Virus record (IMG/VR): IMGVR_UViG_3300032308_000741
Span: 1 to 32,873 of that record
Source: a virus
Length of the DNA: 32,873 nucleotides
Reading direction: 5' to 3' (one strand)
Below are positions 1 through 7,230 of this stretch, one piece after another. Each line of letters begins with the position of its first letter. Within the stretch, counting starts at the first letter, position 1. The notes beneath the pieces were generated by a model. The model ran no database searches. It saw nothing but the letters and a program-made list of their open reading frames with translations, and was not told where the DNA came from. A program made the position numbers and the translations under genes.

Positions 1-37
1 CGTTTCAGAGTGTGTTAAGTTTATGTCTGCTATCTAA
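1..37 (+). CDS. 3' end of major capsid protein gene (partial, wraps from the right end)
   Basis: The last 12 codons, including the TAA stop at 35-37, of the capsid gene that starts at 31822. The same bases occur at 32751-32787. It is not a separate gene; it is partial only because the circular genome was opened here. Confidence 0.9.
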   Translation, partial: VSECVKFMSAI

Positions 38-64
38 TTTTAAAATAAATTAACTAATCAAAAG

Positions 65-92
65 GGTGGTGCAAAAAACACCACCTTTTTTT
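65..92 (+). terminator. Rho-independent terminator after the capsid gene
   Basis: Perfect 7-bp stem (65-71 ggtggtg with 79-85 caccacc), 7-nt loop, followed by seven T. It lies 28 bases after the capsid stop and just before the next gene at 106, so it separates capsid expression from the tail tube candidate. It recurs at 32815-32842 because of the terminal overlap. Confidence 0.85.
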
Positions 93-105
93 AAAACTTA
101 TAACT

Positions 106-642
106 ATGCCGTGTGCGTTAACAAGTGGTTACACAATTGATTGTAGAGAATCAATAGGTGGAATCCAAGCAATTTGGTTGATAGAAAATTCAGCCCTTTA
201 TGATGCTTCAGGTAATTCAAGAATTTCTCAATCTTCAGGAACGATTACAGGAATGACTAAAGCAAGTGGTAAAAGATTTTACAAGTTTGAAGTTCCAAGA
301 GCAACTGCTTCTGCTTCTTCTAACTTAACAGGTTCACAAGAGAATGGAACTATCTTCTTTACACATCAAGTAATGTTCCCTATCAATTCAAGAACTGCTT
401 CTATCCGTAACATCATTACAACTTTGGCGAAAAATCGCTTGACCTTTGTAACTTTGGATATGGATGGCGTTTATAGATGCTATGGTGCTTCATTCGGTTT
501 GTTCCTTGATACAACTGAAAGTGGAAGTGGAACTGCTCCTGGAGATAGACAAGGTTCAATGCTTACCTTTACTTCACAAGAAACTGAAGATTTCTTGGTA
601 GTAAGTTCAAGTGTTGCAGCGAATTTAGAAGTAGCAGGTTAA
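106..642 (+). CDS. Candidate major tail (tube) protein
   Basis: A 178-residue soluble protein with no signal peptide or membrane segment. The opening (MPCALTSGYTIDCRESIGGI) and the central ENGTIFFTHQV stretch match a family I recognise as common next to capsid genes of Bacteroidetes phages. The C-terminal part, with GDRQGSMLTFTSQE at roughly 145-158, is reminiscent of phage tail tube proteins. The gene stands alone between two strong terminators (65-92 and 664-695), fitting a very highly expressed virion protein. Alternative roles are a head decoration or other abundant structural protein. The assignment to tube is inference; the structural role is likely. Confidence 0.6.
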   Translation: MPCALTSGYTIDCRESIGGIQAIWLIENSALYDASGNSRISQSSGTITGMTKASGKRFYKFEVPRATASASSNLTGSQENGTIFFTHQVMFPINSRTASIRNIITTLAKNRLTFVTLDMDGVYRCYGASFGLFLDTTESGSGTAPGDRQGSMLTFTSQETEDFLVVSSSVAANLEVAG

Positions 643-663
643 TAAATAATAATAAAAAATAGG

Positions 664-695
664 AAAGCCGACAGATAAAAAAGTCGGCTTTTTTT
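664..695 (+). terminator. Rho-independent terminator
   Basis: Stem 664-672 (aaagccgac) pairs with 683-691 (gtcggcttt) around a 10-nt loop. The final T's of the stem continue into a T run to 695. It lies between the tail tube candidate and the gene at 701, whose start codon is only six bases further on. Confidence 0.87.
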
Positions 696-700
696 AGATT

Positions 701-1072
701 ATGATTGTACTAACAAAAGGCGAAACGAAAGATATATATTTTACAGGTTCGGAAAGTGCATTACTTACCGACCCTTATTTTTTGTTTATATTTACTAATA
801 GAATTACACAAGAAGTGGTAAAGTTTGTTGCTACAAATGAAAGTACAACTTTAAGGTATGATGTTTTTGAACTTGATGTAGACCAATACTTTGAGAATGC
901 TGAAACAGGCTTTTGGACTTATGAGGTTTATGAACAAGCAAGTTCAAGCAGTTTAAATCCTGCAGGAAAGAATCAGGTTGAGAATGGTTATATGTATTTG
1001 AATAGTGCAATAACCTTTGAACCTACAACTTATGATGAACAAGATAATTCATTTATAACATACAATGGATAA
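701..1072 (+). CDS. Conserved phage protein of unknown function (head/tail region)
   Basis: A 123-residue protein starting MIVLTKGETKDIYFT. It contains LFIFTNRITQEVVKFV (about 28-43) and FWTYEVYEQ (about 71-79). I recognise this as a small family found beside portal and capsid genes of Bacteroidetes phages, but I know no experimentally assigned role. It is predicted to be beta-rich and soluble. It overlaps the portal gene by 8 bases, which suggests translational coupling and a structural or assembly role. A virion accessory protein is the most reasonable guess. Confidence 0.55.
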   Translation: MIVLTKGETKDIYFTGSESALLTDPYFLFIFTNRITQEVVKFVATNESTTLRYDVFELDVDQYFENAETGFWTYEVYEQASSSSLNPAGKNQVENGYMYLNSAITFEPTTYDEQDNSFITYNG

Positions 1073-3182
1073 TTATAAGCATATTGTTTTGGCTTTTGAC
1101 CAAGCACAGCAACCGAAATTTACTGAAAAGAAAAGTAAGGGTTATGTTGAATTCGGAAAGGATAATGACTATCCGAAGTACTTAATTGACCTTTATTCTG
1201 AATCACCTAAACACGGAGCAATTGTAAAGGGTAAATCTAATTACATTTACGGAAAAGGATTTGAGGATGCAGGAGTTGCTAATAGTTTAGAAAGTTGGAA
1301 TGACATTCTTAAGAAATGTATTAAGGATGACGAATTATTTAGAGGCTATTATCTTCAAGTAATTTGGAATAGAGCAAAGCAAGTAAGCGAAGTTTACCAT
1401 ATAGATTTTGCAAAGGTTAGGGTTAGTAAAGACCTTCAGACATTCTATGTTAAAAACGATTGGAATGATATGCGAGAAAAGCCAAGAGAATACGAGGCTT
1501 TCAATGTGAACAATCCTTACGGAAGTCAAATCTTTTACTATAAAGAATACAATCCTGTTTCTGAAATCTATCCTTTGCCTTCGTACTATCAAGGGTTAAA
1601 TATGATAGAATCGGACATAAAAGTAAGTAGGCATATTCTTGGAAACGCTAATCAAGGATGGGTGGGAACTAAACTTGTCAATCTTAACAATGGCGACCCT
1701 ATCGGAGAAGAAAATAAAGGTGAAGTTGAAAGGGATTTATTAAAGAAATTTACAGGTTCAGAAGGGAAGCGTGTTGTTATAATGTTCAATAAGTCAAGGG
1801 ATAACGCAGCAGATATTCTTGATTTAGGAAACACAATGTTGACTAAAGAAGATTTTACTAATGTCAACAATTTAATTCAGCAAGAAATATTTGCTTGTCA
1901 TCAAATTACAAGTCCTACATTATTTGGTATAAGCACACCTGGTTCTTTAGGTCAACGAAACGAAATTAGAGATGCTTACGAGATTTTTAATAACACATAC
2001 GTTCAAGAAAGACAAAGTGAGTTTGAAGTTATATTTACTAATTTCAGAAATCTTAAAGGTGAACAAGGTGAATTCTACATTCAACCTGTAGAACCTTTGA
2101 AGTTTGAATTTACTGAAGCTATAGTTTCACAAAATCTTACCCAAGATGAAATCCGTGAATTGATGGGTAGAGAACCTATTGACAATGCTATTAAAACACA
2201 GGCACAAATTATTTCTGATAATATCAATGCTTTAAGTCCATTGGTTGCGAACAAGGTTCTTGAATCAATGACACCTGATGAAATAAGAAGCCTTGCAGGT
2301 TTAGTTCCTGTTCAACAATCTACAGGTACTGCTATGCCTAATCAAGAGCAACCTACACAAATGAATGATTCAATTAAGAATCTAACAGGCAGACAATATC
2401 AAAACGTAATGAGAATAGTTAGGCAGTTCGGAAACGGCAAACTAACTAAAGGACAAGCTACTTTGATGTTGAAGAATGGATTTGGTTTTACTGATGCAGA
2501 TGTTAACACTTTTCTTGGTGTAGATGATGACCCTTTAACCGATGACGAAATAACTAAATTCTCAATGGATGCAGATGAACTTCTGCTTCAAGAATTTGCT
2601 TCCTGTGGTTCAGATAGGAGTTTGTATTCAATAACTGAAACGAGGTCATTTAACGGCTTTGAAATGGCTTTAAATCAACTTCAGGCAGATGTTCTTTCGT
2701 TAATTACAAAACAACCATTGATTGCTCCTGAAGTGATAGCAGAAACTTTGAAGAAACCTTTAAAGGATATTGAAGCAACTATCGGCGAATTGGTAGGTAA
2801 TAAAATTATTACCGAAAAAAAAACATTAATCGGTGAAGATGAGGTTGTAAGAAGGTATGTTAATAAGCCTGTTTCTGAACTTCCTGGAAAGAGTTCAAAG
2901 GTTAATGATATTCTAATTATGTATTCTTACGAATGGCGTTCAATAGTTCCTATAGATGAAAGGGACACAAGTGACCATCCTTCAAGATTGTTTTGCAAAA
3001 GAATGATGCAGTTAAGCGAAACTAAATTTTGGTCAAGACAAGATATTCAAAATATAAGTGCAAGAGTAGGTTATTCAGTTTGGGATAGAGTCGGTGGATG
3101 GTGGAATGATAAAAGAAATCCTACACCTTATCAATGTAGGCACGAATGGAAAGTTAATGTTGTAACAAGAAAACAAAAGTAA
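1065..3182 (+). CDS. Portal protein with C-terminal winged-helix-like and MuF-like domains
   Basis: A 705-residue protein. The N-terminal two thirds read as a phage portal: an early KGKSNYIYGKGF segment (about 55-66), and a later block around TSPTLFGISTPGSLG with the long acidic helix that follows. The portal forms the dodecameric ring at the DNA-entry vertex and binds terminase. After about residue 425 the protein continues well beyond a usual portal. Residues about 531-600 look like a winged-helix fold (two short helices, LIAPEVIAETL, then GELVGNKIITEKK). The last 84 residues end in a cysteine/histidine cluster (PYQCRHEW) after a WDRVGGWWN stretch, which resembles the C-terminal part of MuF/SPP1 gp7 minor head proteins. 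No separate MuF gene is seen. The gene ends with a one-base overlap with the next start. Confidence 0.8.
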   Translation: MDNYKHIVLAFDQAQQPKFTEKKSKGYVEFGKDNDYPKYLIDLYSESPKHGAIVKGKSNYIYGKGFEDAGVANSLESWNDILKKCIKDDELFRGYYLQVIWNRAKQVSEVYHIDFAKVRVSKDLQTFYVKNDWNDMREKPREYEAFNVNNPYGSQIFYYKEYNPVSEIYPLPSYYQGLNMIESDIKVSRHILGNANQGWVGTKLVNLNNGDPIGEENKGEVERDLLKKFTGSEGKRVVIMFNKSRDNAADILDLGNTMLTKEDFTNVNNLIQQEIFACHQITSPTLFGISTPGSLGQRNEIRDAYEIFNNTYVQERQSEFEVIFTNFRNLKGEQGEFYIQPVEPLKFEFTEAIVSQNLTQDEIRELMGREPIDNAIKTQAQIISDNINALSPLVANKVLESMTPDEIRSLAGLVPVQQSTGTAMPNQEQPTQMNDSIKNLTGRQYQNVMRIVRQFGNGKLTKGQATLMLKNGFGFTDADVNTFLGVDDDPLTDDEITKFSMDADELLLQEFASCGSDRSLYSITETRSFNGFEMALNQLQADVLSLITKQPLIAPEVIAETLKKPLKDIEATIGELVGNKIITEKKTLIGEDEVVRRYVNKPVSELPGKSSKVNDILIMYSYEWRSIVPIDERDTSDHPSRLFCKRMMQLSETKFWSRQDIQNISARVGYSVWDRVGGWWNDKRNPTPYQCRHEWKVNVVTRKQK

Positions 3183-3970
3183 TGAGCAAAAATATTTTAT
3201 TTCTAACTGAACAAACATTTAAAGAAAGAACAGGTGCATCTAATGCTATTGATGGGAAGCAATTATTCCCTATGATTAAGGTAGCAGGTGATATGTTTAT
3301 ACAACCTGTTTTAGGTTCTACGCTTTACAAAAGATTACAAGAAGGAGTTGAGGATGACAATTTAAGCGTTAACGAAAAGACCTTAATAGATGACTATATT
3401 ACTGATGCTTTGATTTGGTTTACTATGTCAATGCTTCCAATGACTATGGGCTATCAGTTATTTAGTAAGGGATTCCTACAAAAGACAAGCGAAGAAAGCA
3501 CACCACCAAGTAGAGCAGACCTGGAACTAATTGAGCAGAAATATAAATCAATGGCTGAATTTTACAATAGCAGATTGATAAGTTTCTTGCAGGAAAACTA
3601 TACGCTTTATTCAGAATACTTAAATGTTTCAATGGGGTTAGATACTATATTCCCTACAACAAAGGCTTACACTTGTCCTATTTATTTAGGTGGCTTTGAG
3701 CCTTGCGGCACGAAATATATGAATAGTTCAAGTGGTTATGCAACTCCACAGGTTGTTTACCATACTGCAACTGCAGGACAAACACAATTTGAAGTTATGG
3801 CTTTGAGTGGTAATAGGGTAATCTTTGCGAGTCGTTCAGGATTGGCAAAAACAATTACAACTTTCCCTACTGCAGACACAGGATATTTACAAATAGTTGG
3901 TGGTATGGTTATTTTACCTACAGGTGATTCAGCAATGGCAGGTGAATTATTTACATTCTTATATACTTAA
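3182..3970 (+). CDS. Head-tail adaptor (connector)-like protein
   Basis: A 262-residue protein directly after the portal. The N-terminal 150 residues are helical and contain LFPMIKVAGDMFIQPVLGSTLYKRL, a pattern I associate with the DUF6712-type adaptor proteins that dock under the portal in Bacteroidetes phages. The C-terminal 80 residues (from about 180) are beta-rich with many G, T and S, like a small structural domain. The start overlaps the portal stop by one base, so the two are probably made in a fixed ratio. The adaptor role is inferred from family resemblance and position. Confidence 0.6.
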   Translation: MSKNILFLTEQTFKERTGASNAIDGKQLFPMIKVAGDMFIQPVLGSTLYKRLQEGVEDDNLSVNEKTLIDDYITDALIWFTMSMLPMTMGYQLFSKGFLQKTSEESTPPSRADLELIEQKYKSMAEFYNSRLISFLQENYTLYSEYLNVSMGLDTIFPTTKAYTCPIYLGGFEPCGTKYMNSSSGYATPQVVYHTATAGQTQFEVMALSGNRVIFASRSGLAKTITTFPTADTGYLQIVGGMVILPTGDSAMAGELFTFLYT

Positions 3971-3973
3971 TTT

Positions 3974-4132
3974 ATGAGTAAAGGCTACAAAAAAGAATAC
4001 ATAGACAAAGTAAAACAAAAGTTCAATGACTTACAAACAATTAGCAACGGAAATAACAAGCCTGTTGGAAAGCCACGCAATGATTCACACCACAAAGTTT
4101 GCGACACCAATAGAGTGGTTAAATTGGGATGA
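3974..4132 (+). CDS. Possible small basic protein (52 aa)
   Basis: ATG lies three bases after the previous stop, a position typical of a real start in this genome. The first 20 residues (MSKGYKKEYIDKVKQKFNDL) are a charged helix. The rest overlaps the next gene for 107 bases in another frame and looks like a shadow of it (NGNNKPVGKPRND). It may be a real small gene, or the N-terminal part may once have belonged to the next gene. Low confidence. Confidence 0.3.
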   Translation: MSKGYKKEYIDKVKQKFNDLQTISNGNNKPVGKPRNDSHHKVCDTNRVVKLG

Positions 4133-4460
4133 CCAACCTGTATTTCCTTTAGCTTCCTTTTCTATCAATTCAGGTTCTTTTAATCTTGGGAAGCAACGTC
4201 AATATGATATTCAATTTTGGTTTATAGATAAGTCAGGAGTAGAAGGGGAATTTGAAACTGAAGTTGTAAATGATATGCATCAAGTAGCAGGGGATATAAT
4301 AAGCAAATTGAGAAACGGAGCAAATGATTTTGTGATTGATGACAATATTCGTTTTGATGTTATCAGCGAAAAGTTTGAAGATTATTTAAGTGGAGTTCAA
4401 TTAACATTAAGTTTAACAAGCACTTCAGCATTTGATGGGTGCGATATGCCAACGATATGA
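4026..4460 (+). CDS. Candidate tail terminator / tail completion protein
   Basis: A 144-residue protein placed right after portal and adaptor genes. Its pattern (N-terminal helix, a beta strand ending FPLASFSIN, then YDIQFWFIDKSG, a helix, and a C-terminal strand LSGVQLTLSLTS) fits the small tail terminator or completion proteins found at this site in siphophages. These cap the tail tube at the neck. ATG at 4026 is the first possible start because a stop precedes it at 4011-4013. It ends in an ATGA overlap with the next gene. Function is inferred from size, fold impression and neighbours. Confidence 0.5.
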   Translation: MTYKQLATEITSLLESHAMIHTTKFATPIEWLNWDDQPVFPLASFSINSGSFNLGKQRQYDIQFWFIDKSGVEGEFETEVVNDMHQVAGDIISKLRNGANDFVIDDNIRFDVISEKFEDYLSGVQLTLSLTSTSAFDGCDMPTI

Positions 4461-6097
4461 GGAAATTAATTATAGTTTTATTAGTTGTTTTTTGTCAAGT
4501 TAGCTTTGGTCAGGTTTACCAAATTATGCCACAATATGGTTATTCAGCACCAAGAATGAACTTTGATTCTACGTTAACCATTCCTACATTTAACGGAGTT
4601 CCTACGCTTAAAAGCAACATAACAAGAAAAGGTGCTTTAGCTATTGATTCCACAAACGGAAGGTTTTATTTCTACAATCCTAAAAATTTAACCTGGTCAG
4701 AAGTTACAGGTGGTGGTGGTGGTTCAACTGATACTACTTCTTTGAGCAATCGTATCAACGCAAAACTTTCAATAAGTGATTCTACAATTTACTATACTAA
4801 ATTCCGTTCAGATAGTTCAAGAACAAATATTTACAATGCCATAAGTACAAAGGTAAATTCGTCAGATAGCACACTTTATCAAACGAAATTTCGTAGTGAT
4901 ACTGCAAGAACAAACACATATACTGCTATAAATTCAAAGCTAAATAAATCAGATACTACTAATGCTTTCCTTATTAGTGTTTCACAACCTAACGATTCAT
5001 CATTAACTTTTGTAAAAGGAACAACTTCTACTAATTATATTATCCGTTCTTCTATTGCAGGTTCTGCTACAAGATTAATAACTCAAGTTTACAATAATAC
5101 AGGCAGCACAATCCCAAAAGGTTCAGTAGTTTATATTAGTGGTAGGCATTCAAGCAACCTTCCTACGATAGCACTTGCTACAGGGAATAGCGAAGCGAAT
5201 AGTTACAAAACTTTTGCTTTAGTAGAAACTGATATTGCTACAAGCAATTCAGGTGTAGTCATTCAAGCAGGTAAAATTGAAAACCTTAACCTACCTACAT
5301 CAAGCTATACTGATGGTGATGTAGTTTATTTAAGTCCTACTATACCTGGAGGATTGACAACTACAAAGCCTTTAGCACCTTACCACATTTGTAAGATAGG
5401 TTCAATTACAAGGGCACATCCAACTTTTGGTTCAATAGAAATAAAGATTGAAAACGGATGGCAGTTAGACGAATTGAGTGATGTTCAGATAGCAGCAGTT
5501 CCTGCTGATTCAACTATATTGCAATTTAGTAGAGTTGATTCTTTATGGCACGATGTGAGTGTAACTAATGCAATAGGTAATAGATATATCAAACCTTCTG
5601 ATACTTCAGTTTTTCAAAGGAAAAGTATTGCTGCTTATTCATTCCAAGCAAATAACACAAATGCAACTGCTAACGTAAGCACATTTACTTTTAGAGAACA
5701 GGCTTCACAATCTTTAAGTTCAGGTATAACTTGGAATAATACTTCTCCTTCAGGAACTCAAACACATCAATATAGATGGAATCAAATTGGCAACCTTGTT
5801 ACGCTTTACATTACTTTAGTTTATGGAACTGCAGGTTCAAATAATTCACAAGTTCAAATTGCATTGCCATCTGATTTGCCTACTCCATATAGTCCAACAG
5901 GTTTAACAAGTGCTTCAAATATGTTGTATTATGGAGCAGCGAATATGGCAACTGCAGTAACAGGTGTAATCACGGTTACACGACCTTGTATGTTAAGAAG
6001 AAATTCTGCCAACAATGGATTTGAAATATTAGTAACGGCAGCAACTGCACAAGCAATGACCTTTGTATCTATAACAATTCAATACTTTACTAACTAA
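4457..6097 (+). CDS. Fibre-like surface protein with N-terminal signal peptide
   Basis: A 546-residue protein from the ATG at 4457, which overlaps the previous stop as ATGA; a GTG at 4439 is less likely. Residues 1-19 form a typical signal peptide (MRKLIIVLLVVFCQVSFGQ: basic start, hydrophobic core, small residues before Q19). Then come a region with YFYNPKNLTW, a GGGGG linker (85-89), and two and a third 29-residue repeats (101-168). A domain beginning VYNNTGSTIPKGSVVYISG (about 211-330) is widespread in phage tail proteins. The C-terminal 150 residues are beta-rich (YRWNQIGNLVTLYITL) like receptor-binding heads. A tail or head fibre is likely, but secretion would be odd for a virion part. 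It could instead be an exported or surface-displayed host-modifying protein. Confidence 0.65.
   Translation: MRKLIIVLLVVFCQVSFGQVYQIMPQYGYSAPRMNFDSTLTIPTFNGVPTLKSNITRKGALAIDSTNGRFYFYNPKNLTWSEVTGGGGGSTDTTSLSNRINAKLSISDSTIYYTKFRSDSSRTNIYNAISTKVNSSDSTLYQTKFRSDTARTNTYTAINSKLNKSDTTNAFLISVSQPNDSSLTFVKGTTSTNYIIRSSIAGSATRLITQVYNNTGSTIPKGSVVYISGRHSSNLPTIALATGNSEANSYKTFALVETDIATSNSGVVIQAGKIENLNLPTSSYTDGDVVYLSPTIPGGLTTTKPLAPYHICKIGSITRAHPTFGSIEIKIENGWQLDELSDVQIAAVPADSTILQFSRVDSLWHDVSVTNAIGNRYIKPSDTSVFQRKSIAAYSFQANNTNATANVSTFTFREQASQSLSSGITWNNTSPSGTQTHQYRWNQIGNLVTLYITLVYGTAGSNNSQVQIALPSDLPTPYSPTGLTSASNMLYYGAANMATAVTGVITVTRPCMLRRNSANNGFEILVTAATAQAMTFVSITIQYFTN
4757..4960 (+). repeat. 87-bp coding repeats (29-residue units) in the fibre-like gene
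   Basis: Two full units (residues 101-129 and 130-158) and a partial third (159-168) share the pattern K-[LV]-x2-SDST-x-Y-x-TKFRSD-[ST]-[SA]-RTN-x-Y-x-AI. They read as a tandem stalk, likely a trimeric shaft. Such repeats can change in number by recombination and alter fibre length. Confidence 0.75.
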
Positions 6098-6285
6098 TGA
6101 AACACATAAGAAAGAAGGATTCATCCTTTGACCCAAGTATTGCTTATTCAGTTGTTCTTACAACTAATTGGGATAGACCTTTAGAAGAACATCCTACGAT
6201 AGTTTTAGAACCTGATGTTTTTGAAATAGCCGATTGTGAAATTCCACCACATTTTCAATATATGACCTATACTGATTTATTATGA
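6097..6285 (+). CDS. Small protein of unknown function (62 aa)
   Basis: Starts on the last base of the previous stop and overlaps the next start by four bases, so it is embedded in a tightly coupled operon. The product is mixed in charge with a basic start (MKHIRKKDSS) and an acidic middle (LEPDVFEIADCEIPPH). No signal peptide or membrane segment. I do not recognise a family. The position after a fibre gene would suit a fibre accessory or chaperone, but nothing in the sequence proves this. Confidence 0.5.
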   Translation: MKHIRKKDSSFDPSIAYSVVLTTNWDRPLEEHPTIVLEPDVFEIADCEIPPHFQYMTYTDLL

Positions 6286-6443
6286 AACAATTTGAACTAT
6301 TAGGAGTTTGGCTTTTATCTATAGCTACATTTTTAACTTCATCGGAAGTTATTGGATTCTTTGCTATTGTAGCGAGTATAACAACTATAGTAGGCAATAT
6401 GCCTGGAGTAATTAAATTTTTCAACAAATACATAAAAAAATGA
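6282..6443 (+). CDS. Small membrane protein of the lysis cassette (53 aa)
   Basis: ATG overlaps the previous stop as ATGA and the gene overlaps the next start (6440) the same way. The 53 residues are almost wholly hydrophobic from about 5 to 40 (LLGVWLLSIATFL, then VIGFFAIVASITTIVG), enough for one or two membrane spans, with a basic tail ending KKFFNKYIKK-like. It may be a holin, an antiholin or a partner of the next small protein. Coding support comes from length, overlaps and neighbours. Confidence 0.55.
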   Translation: MKQFELLGVWLLSIATFLTSSEVIGFFAIVASITTIVGNMPGVIKFFNKYIKK

Positions 6444-6613
6444 AAAGTGCAAAAACAACAATCTTCGGATTAATTTTAGCGACATTGGTAGCGGTTCAAC
6501 CTATCGTAGAAGGAACAGGTTACCATTTTGATGGCAACACAATTACTAAAATATTGTTTGCTGCTTCATTAGCTGCTTTTGGATATTTGGCTAAAGACCA
6601 CGATTCCAAATAA
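6440..6613 (+). CDS. Holin candidate (57 aa)
   Basis: A 57-residue protein with two hydrophobic segments: about 7-22 (TIFGLILATLVAVQPI) and 38-50 (ILFAASLAAFGYL), joined by a polar turn containing YHFDGNTI, and a charged tail ending AKDHDSK. This matches the general form of small holins in Bacteroidetes phages, which end in a similar K-D-(H) tail. A holin would open the inner membrane and let the endolysin at 7190 reach the cell wall. It lies directly before the spanin and endolysin. The holin role is inferred from topology and location. Confidence 0.6.
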   Translation: MKSAKTTIFGLILATLVAVQPIVEGTGYHFDGNTITKILFAASLAAFGYLAKDHDSK

Positions 6614-6619
6614 AAAAAA

Positions 6620-6639
6620 GAGTTGGTAAAAACCAACTC
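6620..6639 (-). terminator. Hairpin, terminator-like for the minus strand
   Basis: Perfect 8-bp stem (6620-6627 gagttggt with 6632-6639 accaactc) and a 4-nt loop. On the + side the following bases are cttccc, not a T run. On the other side it is preceded by eight A's (6612-6619), so read on the minus strand the hairpin is followed by U's. It could block antisense transcription, or act as an mRNA-end or processing hairpin between the holin and spanin genes. Confidence 0.5.
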
Positions 6640-6687
6640 CTTCCCACAAGAGATACCAAAATGTTATCCCTTCAAAAATAAGAATTT

Positions 6688-7230
6688 ATGCTGAAATATT
6701 TATTGTTTATTTCAATTTTTTTTACGGCTTGTTATTCAGAGAAAAAAGCATCTAAACAATTAAATAAAGTAAGCAATGAATATCCTGTTTTAATATCGCA
6801 AAAATGCGGTGAATTATTCCCACCTACAATAGTAAAAGATACTGCGTTAATTACTGAATACATTCAAAAGATAGATACATTTTTAAGTAGAAATACTGAT
6901 ACCTTATTAGTTACTGATGCTATAAAAAAAGATTGTTCTAAAAGTGTAAAAGAATTAGTTCTAAAATTGCAAAATGCAAACAAGTTTATTCAGATTCTTA
7001 AAGATGATTTGCAGAACAATCCACCTTACATTATTAAGAATATCATTGATAGTTCAAAAGTATTTTCTTTAACGAAGCAAAGGGATATTGCTTTGAAAGA
7101 TAAAGAAGATTATAGAACAAGAAACGAGGTAATGAATAAGGTTTGCATTTGGTTACTAATTATAATAATCGTTTTAATTTCTTACATCTATGTCATTGAA
7201 ACCAAGTCAAAATTGCATAAACCTAATTAA
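6688..7230 (+). CDS. Unimolecular spanin (u-spanin) candidate
   Basis: A 180-residue protein with an N-terminal lipoprotein signal (hydrophobic 2-13, lipobox FTAC with acceptor Cys15) and a single C-terminal membrane helix (about 152-170, VCIWLLIIIIVLISYIYVI), followed by a short basic tail. The region between is a charged periplasmic stretch with helical parts. This topology, outer-membrane lipid anchor plus inner-membrane helix in one chain, is that of T1 gp11-type u-spanins, which fuse inner and outer membranes in the last step of lysis of Gram-negative cells. It sits between holin candidate and endolysin and overlaps the endolysin gene by 41 bases. The function is inferred from topology and context, but the fit is good. 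Confidence 0.72.
   Translation: MLKYLLFISIFFTACYSEKKASKQLNKVSNEYPVLISQKCGELFPPTIVKDTALITEYIQKIDTFLSRNTDTLLVTDAIKKDCSKSVKELVLKLQNANKFIQILKDDLQNNPPYIIKNIIDSSKVFSLTKQRDIALKDKEDYRTRNEVMNKVCIWLLIIIIVLISYIYVIETKSKLHKPN

Larger units (their letters stand above)
1..123. repeat. Left copy of the 123-bp terminal overlap
   Basis: These bases are identical to 32751-32873. The repeat begins inside the capsid gene and ends inside the next gene (106..642), so both ends join into one continuous, sensible gene order. This is what a circular or circularly permuted genome gives when it is assembled as a linear contig. It is probably not a biological long terminal repeat, because it cuts through two coding regions. 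Unique length is 32,750 bp. Confidence 0.93.

Noticed and set aside
1-123. Terminal repeat read as a biological direct terminal repeat
   Set aside because: It starts and stops inside coding regions and the join restores both genes, so circular assembly explains it better.
1335-1870. Minus-strand open frames inside the portal gene
   Set aside because: They lie wholly within a strongly supported gene, have unnatural composition (runs of F, I, S) and no start context; every real gene is on the + strand.
4439-4456. GTG start giving six extra residues on the fibre-like protein
   Set aside because: ATG 4457 overlaps the previous stop as ATGA and begins a clean signal peptide.
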